Assembly: GCF_024266585.1 (NCBI RefSeq)
Contig: NZ_CP100647.1
Span: forward strand, 186,001 to 250,000
Length of the DNA: 64,000 bases
Origin: Xanthomonas sacchari
GTDB lineage: Bacteria; Pseudomonadota; Gammaproteobacteria; Xanthomonadales; Xanthomonadaceae
Direction: 5' to 3'
Part shown: piece by piece, positions 1 to 8,926 of the stretch
How positions within the stretch are numbered: position 1 is the stretch's first letter
Layout: each line of letters begins with the position of its first letter
Position numbers and translations under genes: made by a program
The notes under the pieces: model-generated
Told to the model about the DNA's origin: nothing
Databases searched by the model: none
Seen by the model: the letters and a program-made list of their open reading frames with translations, nothing else

Positions 1-1006
1 GGCGCGGCATGTCCTCGCCGAGGTCGCCGATGGCGTAGCGCCGCATCAGCGCCACCGTCGACTGCGCGGTGCCCACGTGCAGGTCGACCAGCGCATTGGC
101 ATCGCGCAGCAGTTGCCCGTAGTCGCCCGGGAACGCGGCCGCATCGCCGCGGCAGGCGATGGCGCCTTCGGCATGCCGTTGCGCCATCCGCCGCTGTTCG
201 GCCAGCACCGCGCGCAGCTGCGTCTGCATGGTCTGCATGCTGCGCAGCAGGTCGGCGGCCTCGTCGTTGCCCTGCACCGGCACCAGCGCATCGAGCTGGC
301 CGGCGGCGATCGCCGCGGCCACCCGGGTGCCTTCGCGCAGCGGCCGCACCAGGCTCTGGGTGATGCACCAGCCCAGCCAGGCGCTGACCGCCAGCAACAG
401 GCCGCCGCCGAGCAGCAGCATCCAGCGCGCGCGGGCCATGGTGGCCACCGCTTGCGCATAGGAACCGTCGCTGAGCGTGCGCAGGTGCGCGGCATTGCGC
501 TGGATCGCCTGTTGCCATTGCGCCAGCAGCGGCTGCAGCGTGTAAAGGTGCAGGGTCTGCGCATCCAGGTTCTGGTTGTCGGCGGCCAGCGCCAGCACCT
601 GCGACTGGAACGGCTGCACCTGCGCGTAGGCCTTGTCGATGGCCGCGCGCAACTGCGCGCCGGTGCGGTCGGCCGGGTCCAGGCGCAGCGCGAACAGCTT
701 GCGCCGCGCTTGCGCGTAGTCGCGCTGGGCGTCGCCGATGGCGCGCACCACCGCCTGCTTCTCGTCGGGGTTGGTCAGGATGACGTCGTTGAGCAGGCCG
801 ATCTCCAGCCGCGCCTGCGCCGCGACCATGGCGTTGGACAGGCGGATCTTCTCCATCTTGTCCAGGGCGATGTCGTCGAGCTGCTGGCGCGCCAGCGCCA
901 TCGACGCCAGGCTGGCCACGATCAGGGCACCGCAGATCGACAACAGGGCGGCGAAGGCGAAGGTCAGGCGTGGGCCGACCCGGTAGCGGCGAAGGAGGCG
1001 GATCAT
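1..1006 (-). CDS. Methyl-accepting chemotaxis protein, N-terminal part (runs off the window start)
   Basis: The frame is open from an ATG at 1006 to the window edge, giving 335 visible residues. There is a short basic start, a membrane helix at about residues 11-31, a four-helix-bundle type periplasmic sensor region to about 185, a second helix at about 190-212 and a HAMP-like segment after it (RPLREGTRVAAAIAAGQLD). That order is the standard transmembrane chemoreceptor layout. The cytoplasmic methylation and CheA/CheW-contact hairpin would lie beyond the window, so the assignment depends on the N-terminal architecture. No ligand can be named. The 230 nt upstream show no clear flagellar-type promoter. 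Confidence 0.8.
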   Translation of the reverse strand, partial: MIRLLRRYRVGPRLTFAFAALLSICGALIVASLASMALARQQLDDIALDKMEKIRLSNAMVAAQARLEIGLLNDVILTNPDEKQAVVRAIGDAQRDYAQARRKLFALRLDPADRTGAQLRAAIDKAYAQVQPFQSQVLALAADNQNLDAQTLHLYTLQPLLAQWQQAIQRNAAHLRTLSDGSYAQAVATMARARWMLLLGGGLLLAVSAWLGWCITQSLVRPLREGTRVAAAIAAGQLDALVPVQGNDEAADLLRSMQTMQTQLRAVLAEQRRMAQRHAEGAIACRGDAAAFPGDYGQLLRDANALVDLHVGTAQSTVALMRRYAIGDLGEDMPR

Positions 1007-1238
1007 CGGAAGGGCGGCGTAGGGCGGAAGGGTGTGCGCTACGCTGTGCGCCGAAGTTTTCCGAAACGCGACGGCGCGGCGACAACATGCCGAACTGTGA
1101 CGCCGGAACGAGCTCGACCGCGGCACGCTGCGCACCGCCAGCGGTCACTGCGTCGCAGTGTGCCTACGCGATGCGCGGCGGGACGGCGGCGCCCCAGGGC
1201 CAGGGGCGCACCGCGACGCGGTGGCCGCCGCGCTCGCC

Positions 1239-2081
1239 TCAGAGGAAGTCGTGCAGCAGCGCAGCCACCGCCGCCGGTTGTTCCATGTGCAGATGGTGGG
1301 TGCCGGGCAGCGTGTGCACGCGGCCGTCGCGCAGGCACGCGGCGCGCGCCAGGCGCAGCGGTTCGGGCAGGATGTCCTGGGCCGGATCGGCGAACACCAC
1401 CGCGGTCGGGCATTCGATGCCGGCCAGCAGCGCCTGCATCTGCGTCTCGGTCGGGCGGATCGCGGTGGGCAGGGTCAGGCGGCGGTCGCTACGCCACACG
1501 TAACCGCCGTCCACCGCCCGCACGCCGCGCTCCACCAGCAGCCGCGCGGCCGGCTCGCTGAGCTGGTTGGCCAGCATCCGCGCGCGCACCGGCGCGGCCA
1601 GGTCGGGAAACACCCGCAACGGCGTGGCGCTGGCGCGGCGGGTACTGGCCACGCTGTTGCGCAGCCGCTCCACCGCCCCCGCCTCTCGCTCGGCCAGGCC
1701 GCCCAGCATCTCGATCGCCACCAGCTTGTCGATGCGCTGCGGCGCCGCGGCGGCCAGCAGGCTGGCGATGGCCGCCCCCATCGAATGGCCGATCAGCACG
1801 AAGCGGTCCCAGCCCAGCGCATCGGCCGCGTCCAGCACCGGATGCAGGGCGCTGGCCAGCAGGTACTCGGCGCCATCGGGCAAGGCGCTGCTGTGGCCAT
1901 GGCCGGGCAGGTCCAGCATCACCAGGTCCAGGCGCGGCAGGTGCCGGCTCAGCGGCACGAAGCTGGCGGCGTTGTCGAGCCAGCCGTGCAGGGCCAGCGC
2001 TTTCGGCCCATTCGGGTCGCCGCTGCGCAATCCGGCCAGCGCGCCCACCCGCGACGGGCAGGCGAAGGGACGCACGCTCAT
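1239..2081 (-). CDS. Alpha/beta-fold hydrolase
   Basis: A 280-residue cytoplasmic alpha/beta hydrolase. It has the oxyanion-side [10 protein letters not shown] segment, a DLPGHGHS motif, the nucleophile elbow GHSMGAA (Ser as nucleophile), a late FADPAQD segment that could carry the acid, and the probable catalytic His in PGTHHLHME near the C-terminus. The ATG overlaps the hemH stop codon in an ATGA, so the two genes are translationally coupled. Family members include esterases, haloperoxidase-like enzymes and proline iminopeptidase relatives. The substrate cannot be read from sequence. Longer frames through this region are antisense or fused shadows. Confidence 0.85.
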   Translation of the reverse strand: MSVRPFACPSRVGALAGLRSGDPNGPKALALHGWLDNAASFVPLSRHLPRLDLVMLDLPGHGHSSALPDGAEYLLASALHPVLDAADALGWDRFVLIGHSMGAAIASLLAAAAPQRIDKLVAIEMLGGLAEREAGAVERLRNSVASTRRASATPLRVFPDLAAPVRARMLANQLSEPAARLLVERGVRAVDGGYVWRSDRRLTLPTAIRPTETQMQALLAGIECPTAVVFADPAQDILPEPLRLARAACLRDGRVHTLPGTHHLHMEQPAAVAALLHDFL

Positions 2082-3037
2082 GCGGCGCGGGCGGCCAGCT
2101 GCGCCAGCGCGCGCGCGTGCGCCGGGGCGTCGTTGAGACAAGGGATGTAGCGCACCTGCATGCCGCGTTCGGCGCAGGTCTCGACGAAGCCCATCGCCAC
2201 TTCTTCCAGGGTTTCCAGGCAATCGGTGGCGAAGCCGGGACAGATCACGTCCACCTGCTTGACCCCTTGCGCGGCCAGTTCCCACAGCCGTGGTTCGGCA
2301 TACGGGCGCAGCCAGCGCTCGGCGCCGAAACGCGACTGGTAGCCGAGTTCCCACTGCCCGGCCTCCAGCCCCAGGGCGGCGGCGATCGCCTGCGCACTGG
2401 CTTGGCAGCGCTGCGGGTAGGGATCGCCGTTGTCGGCCACGCGCTGCGGCAGGCCGTGGAAGGAGAAGAACAGCCGCTCGCCGCGGCCGTGCTGCGCCCA
2501 GTGCGCGCGCACGCTGTCGGCCACCGCCTCGACCCAGGCCGGATCGGTCGGGTAGTCCTCGATCAGGTGCACCGGCAGCTGCGGATGGCGCGCCTGCCAG
2601 GCCCGCACCACGTCCTCGATCGAGGCGGTGGTGGTGGTCGAATACTGCGGGTACAGCGGCAGCACCACGATCCGGCGCACGCCCGCCTCGCGCAGCGCGT
2701 CCAGGGCCGGCGCCAGCGCCGGCGCGCCGTAGCGCATCGCCCAGACCACGCGGTGCCCGGGCAGGACGCGCTGCATGCCCTCGGCCAGGCGCCGGGTATA
2801 CACCGCCAGCGGCGAGCCGTCCGGCAGCCACACCTGGGCGTACTTCTCCGCCGACTTCGGCGAACGCCGCGGCAGGATCACCCAGTGCAGCAGCGGCCAC
2901 CAGACCAGCCGCGGGATCGCGACCACGCGCTTGTCGCCGAGGAACTCGGCCAGGTAACGGGCGACCGCAGGCGCGGTCGGCGCCTCGGGCGTGCCTAGAT
3001 TCACCACCAGGATGGCGGTCTCGGGTGCGTCTGCCAT
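2078..3037 (-). CDS. hemH: Ferrochelatase
   Basis: A 319-residue ferrochelatase, the last step of haem synthesis, inserting Fe2+ into protoporphyrin IX. The start [20 protein letters not shown] is family-typical, so the ATG at 3037 was chosen over an in-frame ATG 90 nt upstream that would add unrelated sequence. The active-site His is visible in [10 protein letters not shown] (about H194) and the conserved acid in [14 protein letters not shown] (about E275). It shares four bases with the downstream hydrolase gene and probably forms a two-gene transcript. Confidence 0.95.
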   Translation of the reverse strand: MADAPETAILVVNLGTPEAPTAPAVARYLAEFLGDKRVVAIPRLVWWPLLHWVILPRRSPKSAEKYAQVWLPDGSPLAVYTRRLAEGMQRVLPGHRVVWAMRYGAPALAPALDALREAGVRRIVVLPLYPQYSTTTTASIEDVVRAWQARHPQLPVHLIEDYPTDPAWVEAVADSVRAHWAQHGRGERLFFSFHGLPQRVADNGDPYPQRCQASAQAIAAALGLEAGQWELGYQSRFGAERWLRPYAEPRLWELAAQGVKQVDVICPGFATDCLETLEEVAMGFVETCAERGMQVRYIPCLNDAPAHARALAQLAARAA

Positions 3038-3204
3038 GCGCGCATTGTGGCAGAGCGCGCGCGCCGCGGCGTGTCGATACGCTCGATCGCGGCGATCGAC
3101 GGCGCCTGCGCACGGCGCCGGCACCACTCATTGCCGATTCATTGCCCTGTGACTAAGTTCGAGCGCTTGCAGTATCTTGCTGCGGACCTACTTCGGAGCC
3201 CGCC

Positions 3205-4104
3205 ATGCCCCTCCTGCCGCGCCTCGCCCTGTTGTTGAGCACTGTGTTGTTCGCTGGCCACGCCGTGGCCGGTCCGGAAGAGGACGAGCGCGCCCGCAAC
3301 GCGCTGCGCGTGCTGACCGACATCCAGAAGATCCCCGAACAGTCCATCCCCGACAAGCTGCTCGACGAGGGCCGCGCCATCGTGGTGATCCCGGACACGC
3401 TCAAGGCCGGCCTGGTGATCGGCGGGCGCCGCGGCCACGGCCTGATGTCGGTCAAGCGCCCGGATGGCACCTGGTCCAACCCGGTGTTCGTCAAGCTCAC
3501 CGGCGGCAGCATCGGCTTCCAGGTCGGCGTGCAGTCCTCCGACGTGGTGCTGGTGTTCCGCAACGACCGCAGCCTGGACAACATCGTCAATGGCAAGTTC
3601 ACCCTCGGCGCCGATGCCGGCGTCGCCGCCGGCCCGGTCGGGCGCAACGCCGCCGCCGCCACCGACGGCCAGCTCAAGGCCGAGATCTGGTCGTGGTCGC
3701 GCGCCCGCGGCCTGTTCGCCGGCGTCGCCCTGGACGGTGCCGCGCTGCAGATCGACGATGCCGCCGACCTCAACGCCTACGGCCCCAACACCACGCCGCG
3801 GATGATCTTCGAGGGCCGCACTCCGAACCGGCCGTCCAACGACATCGTCGCCTTCCGCGACAAGCTCGAGGAAGCCACCTACGCCGCGCGGCAGAGCCGC
3901 GGCACCGACAGCGGCGGCAACCCGGCCCCTGCGCCGGCACCGGCCATGCCGGCGCAGCAGGCCACGCCGGAACCGACCGCCGCGCCCGAGGCCGCCGCCA
4001 GCACCGCGCCCCTGCAGGGCCAGGCGCAGCCGGCGCCGCAGCAGGGCTTCCAGCCGGTGTCCGACGGCGAGATCCGCACCGAGAAGCTCGACGGCGATCG
4101 CTGA
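3205..4104 (+). CDS. SYLF/Ysc84-domain lipid-binding protein, exported
   Basis: A 299-residue protein with a cleavable signal peptide ([22 protein letters not shown]). It is followed by a SYLF (Ysc84) domain of about 190 residues, recognisable by [48 protein letters not shown] and [17 protein letters not shown]. Known SYLF domains bind phosphoinositides in eukaryotes; the bacterial role is poorly defined. The last 80 residues are a Pro/Ala/Gln-rich low-complexity tail. It is monocistronic, transcribed towards the tat operon. Family assignment is firm, function is not. Confidence 0.85.
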   Translation: MPLLPRLALLLSTVLFAGHAVAGPEEDERARNALRVLTDIQKIPEQSIPDKLLDEGRAIVVIPDTLKAGLVIGGRRGHGLMSVKRPDGTWSNPVFVKLTGGSIGFQVGVQSSDVVLVFRNDRSLDNIVNGKFTLGADAGVAAGPVGRNAAAATDGQLKAEIWSWSRARGLFAGVALDGAALQIDDAADLNAYGPNTTPRMIFEGRTPNRPSNDIVAFRDKLEEATYAARQSRGTDSGGNPAPAPAPAMPAQQATPEPTAAPEAAASTAPLQGQAQPAPQQGFQPVSDGEIRTEKLDGDR

Positions 4105-4229
4105 GCGCCATTCCCAACGCCACCTGTCCCTCTCGCCGTGCAGGCGCGCCTGCATGGCCGGGGAAGGTAACGCCACGCGGCGCGGTGCGTTATCCTGCGG
4201 GTTCCTTACGACTTTTCTGCGAGCGGATC

Positions 4230-4460
4230 ATGGGCAGTCTTAGCATCTGGCACTGGCTGGTCGTGCTGGTGATCGTGCTGCTGGTGTTCGGCACCAAGCG
4301 GCTGACGAGCGGCGCCAAGGATCTGGGCAATGCGGTCAAGGAATTCAAGAAAGGCATGCGCGACGAGGACAAGCCCGCCGGCCAGCTCGGCGACGAGACG
4401 CGCAGCAGCAGCGAGCCGTCCCGCCAGACCCAGGCCGAACGCGACCGCGACGCGCACTGA
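4230..4460 (+). CDS. tatA: Sec-independent translocase subunit TatA
   Basis: A 76-residue protein with one N-terminal membrane helix ([21 protein letters not shown]). The conserved FG hinge is followed by an amphipathic helix ([17 protein letters not shown]) and a charged polar tail, exactly the TatA design. TatA oligomers form the protein-conducting element for folded Tat substrates. It is first in tatABC, 15 nt before tatB. A Tat substrate (opgD, RRDFLK signal) is present elsewhere in the window. Confidence 0.95.
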   Translation: MGSLSIWHWLVVLVIVLLVFGTKRLTSGAKDLGNAVKEFKKGMRDEDKPAGQLGDETRSSSEPSRQTQAERDRDAH

Positions 4461-4475
4461 CGGGACACCGCCGGC

Positions 4476-5003
4476 GTGTTCGATATCGGCTTCAGCGAAC
4501 TGCTGGTGATCGCGGTGGTGGCACTGGTGGTGCTCGGCCCCGAGCGCCTGCCCAAGGCGGCGCGCTTCGCCGGGCTGTGGGTGCGCCGCGCCCGCGCGCA
4601 GTGGGACTCGGTGAAGCAGGAACTGGAACGCGAACTGGAAGCCGAGGAACTCAAGCGCAGCCTGCACGACGTGCAGAGTTCGCTGCGCCAGGCCGAGACC
4701 CAGCTGCGCGACGGCGGCCAGGAGCTGCAGCGGCAGACCGAGGCGCTGCGCCGCGAGATCGATCCGAACCCGCCGGTGCCGCCCGCCGACAGCGTGCCGC
4801 CGGCGTCCACCGCCACGACCGACGCCCCGACGGGCCACGCGGCCGACCCGGCCACGCCACTGGCGGCGCCGTCGGCCACGCCGGCCCCGGTCTCCACGGT
4901 GCCGGCCGCCGCACGCGGTGCGGCCGCGCCGCATCCGGCCTCCACTGGCGCGGCCGCGCACAGCGGCCAGCCTCCCGCCAGTGACCCGGAGGCGCCGCGA
5001 TGA
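4476..5003 (+). CDS. tatB: Sec-independent translocase subunit TatB
   Basis: A 175-residue TatB. The GTG start gives MFDIGFSELLVIAVVALVVLGPERLP, a textbook TatB N-terminus with the conserved Glu and the GPERLP hinge. An amphipathic helix and a long charged helix follow. The final 80 residues are a Pro/Ala/Thr-rich low-complexity tail typical of long TatB proteins. TatB pairs with TatC to recognise twin-arginine signal peptides. Its end overlaps the tatC start by four bases. Confidence 0.94.
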   Translation: MFDIGFSELLVIAVVALVVLGPERLPKAARFAGLWVRRARAQWDSVKQELERELEAEELKRSLHDVQSSLRQAETQLRDGGQELQRQTEALRREIDPNPPVPPADSVPPASTATTDAPTGHAADPATPLAAPSATPAPVSTVPAAARGAAAPHPASTGAAAHSGQPPASDPEAPR

Positions 5004-5740
5004 ACGTCGAGGCCGAAAGCAGCCTGATCGAGCACCTGGTCGAACTGCGCGCGCGGCTGATGCGCGCGCTGATCGGCCTGGGCGTGGTGGTGGTGGCGCT
5101 GCTGCCCTTCTCCAAGCGCCTGTATTCCTGGCTGGCCGAGCCGATGCTGGCGCAGTTGCCGGTGGGCCAGAGCGTGATCGCCACGCACCCGGCCGGCGCG
5201 GTCATCGCCCCGCTCAAGCTGGCGTTCTTCCTGGCCCTGTTCGTGTCCGCGCCGTGGCTGCTGTACCAGGCCTGGGCCTTCGTCGCCCCCGGCCTGTACC
5301 AGCGCGAGAAGCGCCTGGCGCTGCCGCTGCTGGCCTCGGCGGTGCTGCTGTTCTATCTCGGCTGCGGCTTCGCCTACTTCCTGGTGCTGCCGGCGGTGTT
5401 CCACTTCCTGACCACGTTCAAGCCGGACGTGATCCAGCTCACCCCCGATGCCGGCGCCTACCTGGACTTCGTGCTGGCGATCTTCTTCGCCTTCGGCGCC
5501 AGCTTCGAACTGCCGGTGGCGCTGGTGATCCTGGCCCTGCTCGGCTGGGTGACCCCGCAGCAGCTGCGCGACGGCCGCGGCTATGCGGTGGTCGGCATCT
5601 TCGTCCTGGCCGCGATCCTGACCCCGCCGGACGTGGTCTCGCAGCTGATGCTGGCGATCCCGATGTGCCTGCTGTACGAACTGGGCATCATCGCCGCGGC
5701 AGCGGTGACCAAGAAGCCGGGAATCGAGGCACGGGAATAG
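5000..5740 (+). CDS. tatC: Sec-independent translocase subunit TatC
   Basis: A 246-residue polytopic inner-membrane protein, six predicted helices. TatC landmarks are SSLIEHLVELRARLMRAL at the N-terminus, the FVAPGLYQREKR loop and FAFGASFELPVAL. It forms the twin-arginine receptor with TatB. Translation is coupled to tatB by an ATGA overlap. The operon ends at a strong hairpin about 70 nt downstream. Confidence 0.96.
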   Translation: MNVEAESSLIEHLVELRARLMRALIGLGVVVVALLPFSKRLYSWLAEPMLAQLPVGQSVIATHPAGAVIAPLKLAFFLALFVSAPWLLYQAWAFVAPGLYQREKRLALPLLASAVLLFYLGCGFAYFLVLPAVFHFLTTFKPDVIQLTPDAGAYLDFVLAIFFAFGASFELPVALVILALLGWVTPQQLRDGRGYAVVGIFVLAAILTPPDVVSQLMLAIPMCLLYELGIIAAAAVTKKPGIEARE

Positions 5741-5808
5741 GGAATCGGAACAGCGGTTCGCTGCATACCCGCCATCACCACGCAGCTTGACGGCAATCTG
5801 CCGCACAC

Positions 5809-5840
5809 AGCAAAAACGGCCCCGAAGGGCCGTTTTTGCT
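5809..5840. terminator. Bidirectional rho-independent terminator between tatC and the membrane-protein gene
   Basis: A perfect 14-bp stem: AGCAAAAACGGCCC at 5809-5822 pairs with GGGCCGTTTTTGCT at 5827-5840 around a CGAA tetraloop. A-tracts and T-tracts on both sides suit termination in both directions. It lies between convergent genes, tatC (+) and the gene at 5883 (-). Confidence 0.9.
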
Positions 5841-5882
5841 GTTGCTGTCGCTCTTACGATTCCCGATTCCCGACTCCCGGCC

Positions 5883-6782
5883 CTACGCCACAAACACGTT
5901 CGACGGCGGCGGCGGCACCGCCGGCGCGGCGTCGCCGGCATGCACGAACATCTGCTTCCAGGCCGCATACACGACCCCGGCCAGGACCGGCATCAGCAGC
6001 GCCATCAGCAGCAATTGCCCGACCAGCGCCGCCACGGCGGTGCCGACCAGGAACTGCAGCACCAGCATCACCACCGTCAGCGCGAAATAGAACGCGAACA
6101 TGGCCAGGAAGGCGAGGACGAAGAACACCAGCATCGCCGGCAGGTTGTGCAGGCAGGCGCGCAGGCCGTGGCCGATCGCGGCGATGCCGTTGCGGCCGTC
6201 GAACATCACCTGCGGCGCGAACAGGAACAGGGTCAGCGCCACCGCCACGAACCCGACCGCCACCAGCATCAGCCACAGCAGGATACGCAGCGCCGGCAGG
6301 GTCGCGACCAGCTGCTCCACCTGCGCCGGATCCGGCTGCGCGCCGGACTGGCCCAGTTCGTTGAGCTTGTTCATCACCGTCGTCAGTTGCATCCATCCTT
6401 CCGGACGGATCACCACGACGGCGAGGATGGACAGCGCCAACAAGGCGATCGCCTGTGGCAGCAATGCAACCAGCAGGTTCAACGTGCGGCCACCCTGCAG
6501 GCCCTGCAGCAGGTGCGCCGGCTCGGCGCTGCGGCCCTGGTCGACCTCGCGCACCGCCCACACCAGCCCGCCGAACAGCAGCGGGCCGGCCAGCCCCATC
6601 AGCAGTTGCGCCAGCATGCCCAGGGTCGGGTTGAGCACCCCCAGGAACAGGGCGATCAGCGCCGTCAGGCCCCAGATCAGCCCGAGCCGGCCCAACGTCC
6701 ACGGCGCCCGTCGCAGCAGCGACATGCCGGCCAACAGCCATTCCGCGCCGGCCGAGGCCGGCAGCTTGCGAATCTCGATCAT
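5883..6782 (-). CDS. BPSS1780-type integral membrane protein
   Basis: A 299-residue polytopic membrane protein starting MIEIRKLPASAGAEWL. Hydrophobic segments occur at about residues 28-50, 60-80, 105-125, 165-190, 208-240 and 245-270, with a Pro-rich C-terminal tail. The motif near the N-terminus (ASAGAEWLLAGMSLLRRAP) matches the uncharacterised family annotated as BPSS1780 membrane proteins. No catalytic motif is visible and no function is proposed. The next gene upstream on the same strand ends 46 nt before this start. Confidence 0.65.
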   Translation of the reverse strand: MIEIRKLPASAGAEWLLAGMSLLRRAPWTLGRLGLIWGLTALIALFLGVLNPTLGMLAQLLMGLAGPLLFGGLVWAVREVDQGRSAEPAHLLQGLQGGRTLNLLVALLPQAIALLALSILAVVVIRPEGWMQLTTVMNKLNELGQSGAQPDPAQVEQLVATLPALRILLWLMLVAVGFVAVALTLFLFAPQVMFDGRNGIAAIGHGLRACLHNLPAMLVFFVLAFLAMFAFYFALTVVMLVLQFLVGTAVAALVGQLLLMALLMPVLAGVVYAAWKQMFVHAGDAAPAVPPPPSNVFVA

Positions 6783-6828
6783 TGCCAATCCGAAGTGGGG
6801 GACGCCGTCAGCGCGGCGACTGCACAGA

Positions 6829-7599
6829 TTATCGCGGTTTTGCCTGGCCGCCGCTGTGCTGCCCACGTGCGTGCTGAACGAAGCGCCGCAGCAGTTTGCG
6901 CGCCAGCGGCGCGGCGCTGACCTCGCGGGCGATGGTACGTGCGCAGCGTCCGGCGCTGCGTAGACAGTCTGCACGCGCCTGCACGTAGCCGCGCATGTGG
7001 TGGGTGGCGAACTCCGGATGGAACTGCAGGCCCCAGGTCGCCTCGCCCCAGCGGAAGGCGTGGCACTGGTCCTGCGCCGAGCGCGCCAGCACCGTGGCGC
7101 CGGCCGGGGCGCGCAGCACCGTCTGCAGATGCGTGGCATGCGCGGGGAAGCGCGCCGGCAGACCGGCGAACAGCGGATCCTCGGCGGCCGGCGGATGCAG
7201 TTCGATGTGCACCGTGCCCGATTCGCGCCCGGCCGGGTTGTAGGCCACCTCCCCGCCCAGCGCGTGCGCCAGCAGCTGGTGGCCGTAGCAGATGCCCAGC
7301 AGCGGCGTGCCCTCTTCGGCGGCTTCGCGCAGCCAGGCCGCCGAGCGCTCGCTCCAGTCGGCCCGGTCGGTGACGAACGCCGCCGAGCCGGTGACGATCA
7401 CCCCGGCGAACTCCGTCCGCGCCGGCAGGGCCGCGCCGGCAGCAACGTTGGCCACCACCGTGTCGCCCTCGGCCAGGCCGGCGGCGACGCGGATCCAGTG
7501 CGGAAAACGCCCGTAGCGCCGCATCGTCGCCACCGGTTCGCCGGTTTCGAGGATCAGGAAGGGCGCAGCACGGCGACGGACGGAAGAAGCCAACGGCAT
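6829..7599 (-). CDS. Class I glutamine amidotransferase (GMP synthase-like)
   Basis: A 256-residue stand-alone class I glutamine amidotransferase domain. The nucleophile Cys is in LLGICYGHQLL (about C104), with the His and Glu of the triad in LQFHPEFA (about H194 and E196). Such free-standing domains, annotated as GMP synthase-related, release ammonia from glutamine or act as gamma-glutamyl hydrolases. The partner or substrate is unknown. It lacks the ATP-pyrophosphatase half of true GuaA. The C-terminal 40 residues are basic and not part of the core fold. Confidence 0.85.
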   Translation of the reverse strand: MPLASSVRRRAAPFLILETGEPVATMRRYGRFPHWIRVAAGLAEGDTVVANVAAGAALPARTEFAGVIVTGSAAFVTDRADWSERSAAWLREAAEEGTPLLGICYGHQLLAHALGGEVAYNPAGRESGTVHIELHPPAAEDPLFAGLPARFPAHATHLQTVLRAPAGATVLARSAQDQCHAFRWGEATWGLQFHPEFATHHMRGYVQARADCLRSAGRCARTIAREVSAAPLARKLLRRFVQHARGQHSGGQAKPR

Positions 7600-7858
7600 G
7601 CCCGGATTCTAGACGGCGGCGCGCGGCTTTTTCCAAGCGCGCATGCTGCCGATGGCATAAGCATATAACTGCGAGCAAGCCATGCAGCGGCGCCCTGTCC
7701 CCGGGCAGGCGGCGCCTGGGAGCGGCGCGGCGGCGGCGAGGTGCCTGCGCGGGCGATCAGCGCGCCGTGTGGCCGCTGCCGGCGTGCCGGCAGCGGCTTC
7801 CCATCCGCTTCAGCGCGGCGCGTGCACGCTCTTCGCCTCTCCCCCGAAGAGGACAGAC

Positions 7859-8665
7859 ATGCGCCGTTCCCTGATTCCGTTGACCTTGGCCGCCCTGCTG
7901 ATCGCCTCCGGCGCGGCGGCAGCGGCCCCGGGTTCCACTCGTCCCGCCGAACCGACCACGCTCACCGTGCTCAGCTCCGGCGGCATCATGGGCGCGATCC
8001 GCGCCATCGCCCCCGGCTACGAGCAGGCCACCGGGGTGAAGCTGCACATCGAAGCGGCTCCGTCGATGGGCGACACGCCGCAGGCCATTCCCAACCGCCT
8101 CGCCCGCCACGAACCGGCGGACGTGCTGCTGATGGTCGGCGCGGCGCTCGACAAGCTCATCGCCGACGGCCAGGCGCGCCAGGCCAGCCGCGTGGACCTG
8201 GGCGAGTCCTACATCGCCATGGCGGTCAAGCAGGGCGCGCCCAAGCCGGACATTTCCACCATGGACGCCTTCCGCAAGACCCTGCTGGACAGCCGCTCGG
8301 TGGCCTATTCCGACAGCGCCAGCGGCGTCTATCTGTCGCGCACGCTGTTCCCGCGGATGCGGCTGGGCGACGGTTTTGCCGCCAAGGCGCGGATGATTCC
8401 CGCCGAGCCGGTCGGCGCGGTGGTCGCGCGCGGCGACGCGCAGTTGGGCTTCCAGCAACTGAGCGAACTCAAGCCGGTCCCGGGCATCGCCATCGTCGGC
8501 CTGATCCCCAAGCAGGCGCAGCAGATGACGCTGTACGCCGGCGCCGTGGCCACGGCCAGCACGCAACCGCAGGCGGCGCAGGCGCTGCTGGATTACCTGG
8601 CGTCGCCCGCCGCCGCCAAGGCCATCGCCGACAGCGGCCTGACACCGCTCGCCGGGAAGCAATAA
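7859..8665 (+). CDS. ModA-like periplasmic substrate-binding protein (orphan)
   Basis: A 268-residue exported protein. The ATG at 7859 follows a good ribosome-binding site (GAAGAGGA) and gives a clean signal peptide (MRRSLIPLTLAALLIASGAAAAA); the frame extends 177 nt upstream, but with no such signal. The mature part begins TTLTVLSSGGIMGAIRAIAP and contains PADVLLMVGAALDKLIADG, VAYSDSASGVYLS and LDYLASPAAAKAIADSGLTP. This is the type II binding fold of molybdate/tungstate-binding ModA relatives. No permease or ATPase gene is adjacent, so it is either a solitary binding protein or one served from elsewhere. The ligand is unproven. Confidence 0.8.
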   Translation: MRRSLIPLTLAALLIASGAAAAAPGSTRPAEPTTLTVLSSGGIMGAIRAIAPGYEQATGVKLHIEAAPSMGDTPQAIPNRLARHEPADVLLMVGAALDKLIADGQARQASRVDLGESYIAMAVKQGAPKPDISTMDAFRKTLLDSRSVAYSDSASGVYLSRTLFPRMRLGDGFAAKARMIPAEPVGAVVARGDAQLGFQQLSELKPVPGIAIVGLIPKQAQQMTLYAGAVATASTQPQAAQALLDYLASPAAAKAIADSGLTPLAGKQ

Positions 8666-8752
8666 CCGCGGTACGGGCCACGGCGCTGCGTCCGGCCCGC
8701 AAACGCGGGGGCACCGCGCCGCATTCCCTCGCCGCGGTTCGGCCAAACGCGC

Positions 8753-8836
8753 CATTGCCGCGTAGCAGCGGCTTCAGCCGCGACGGGGCGTTTCCGGGGA
8801 CGCCTGGTCGCGGCTGAAGCCGCTCCTGCGGCAATG
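8753..8836. repeat. REP-type palindrome, copy 1
   Basis: GCGGCTTCAGCCGCGAC at 8768-8784 is mirrored by GTCGCGGCTGAAGCCGC at 8807-8823 around a loop of about 22 nt. Weaker outer complementarity (CATTGCCG / GCAATG) extends the element to 8753-8836. It is extragenic, between convergent genes. Confidence 0.85.
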
Positions 8837-8926
8837 CGGTCTATCTGATGGGACGTTCCCGCACCTGCGTCGGGCGCGGCAGGCCATCGGACCAGGGACC
8901 GCATGCCGACGCCGCATCCGGCCCGC

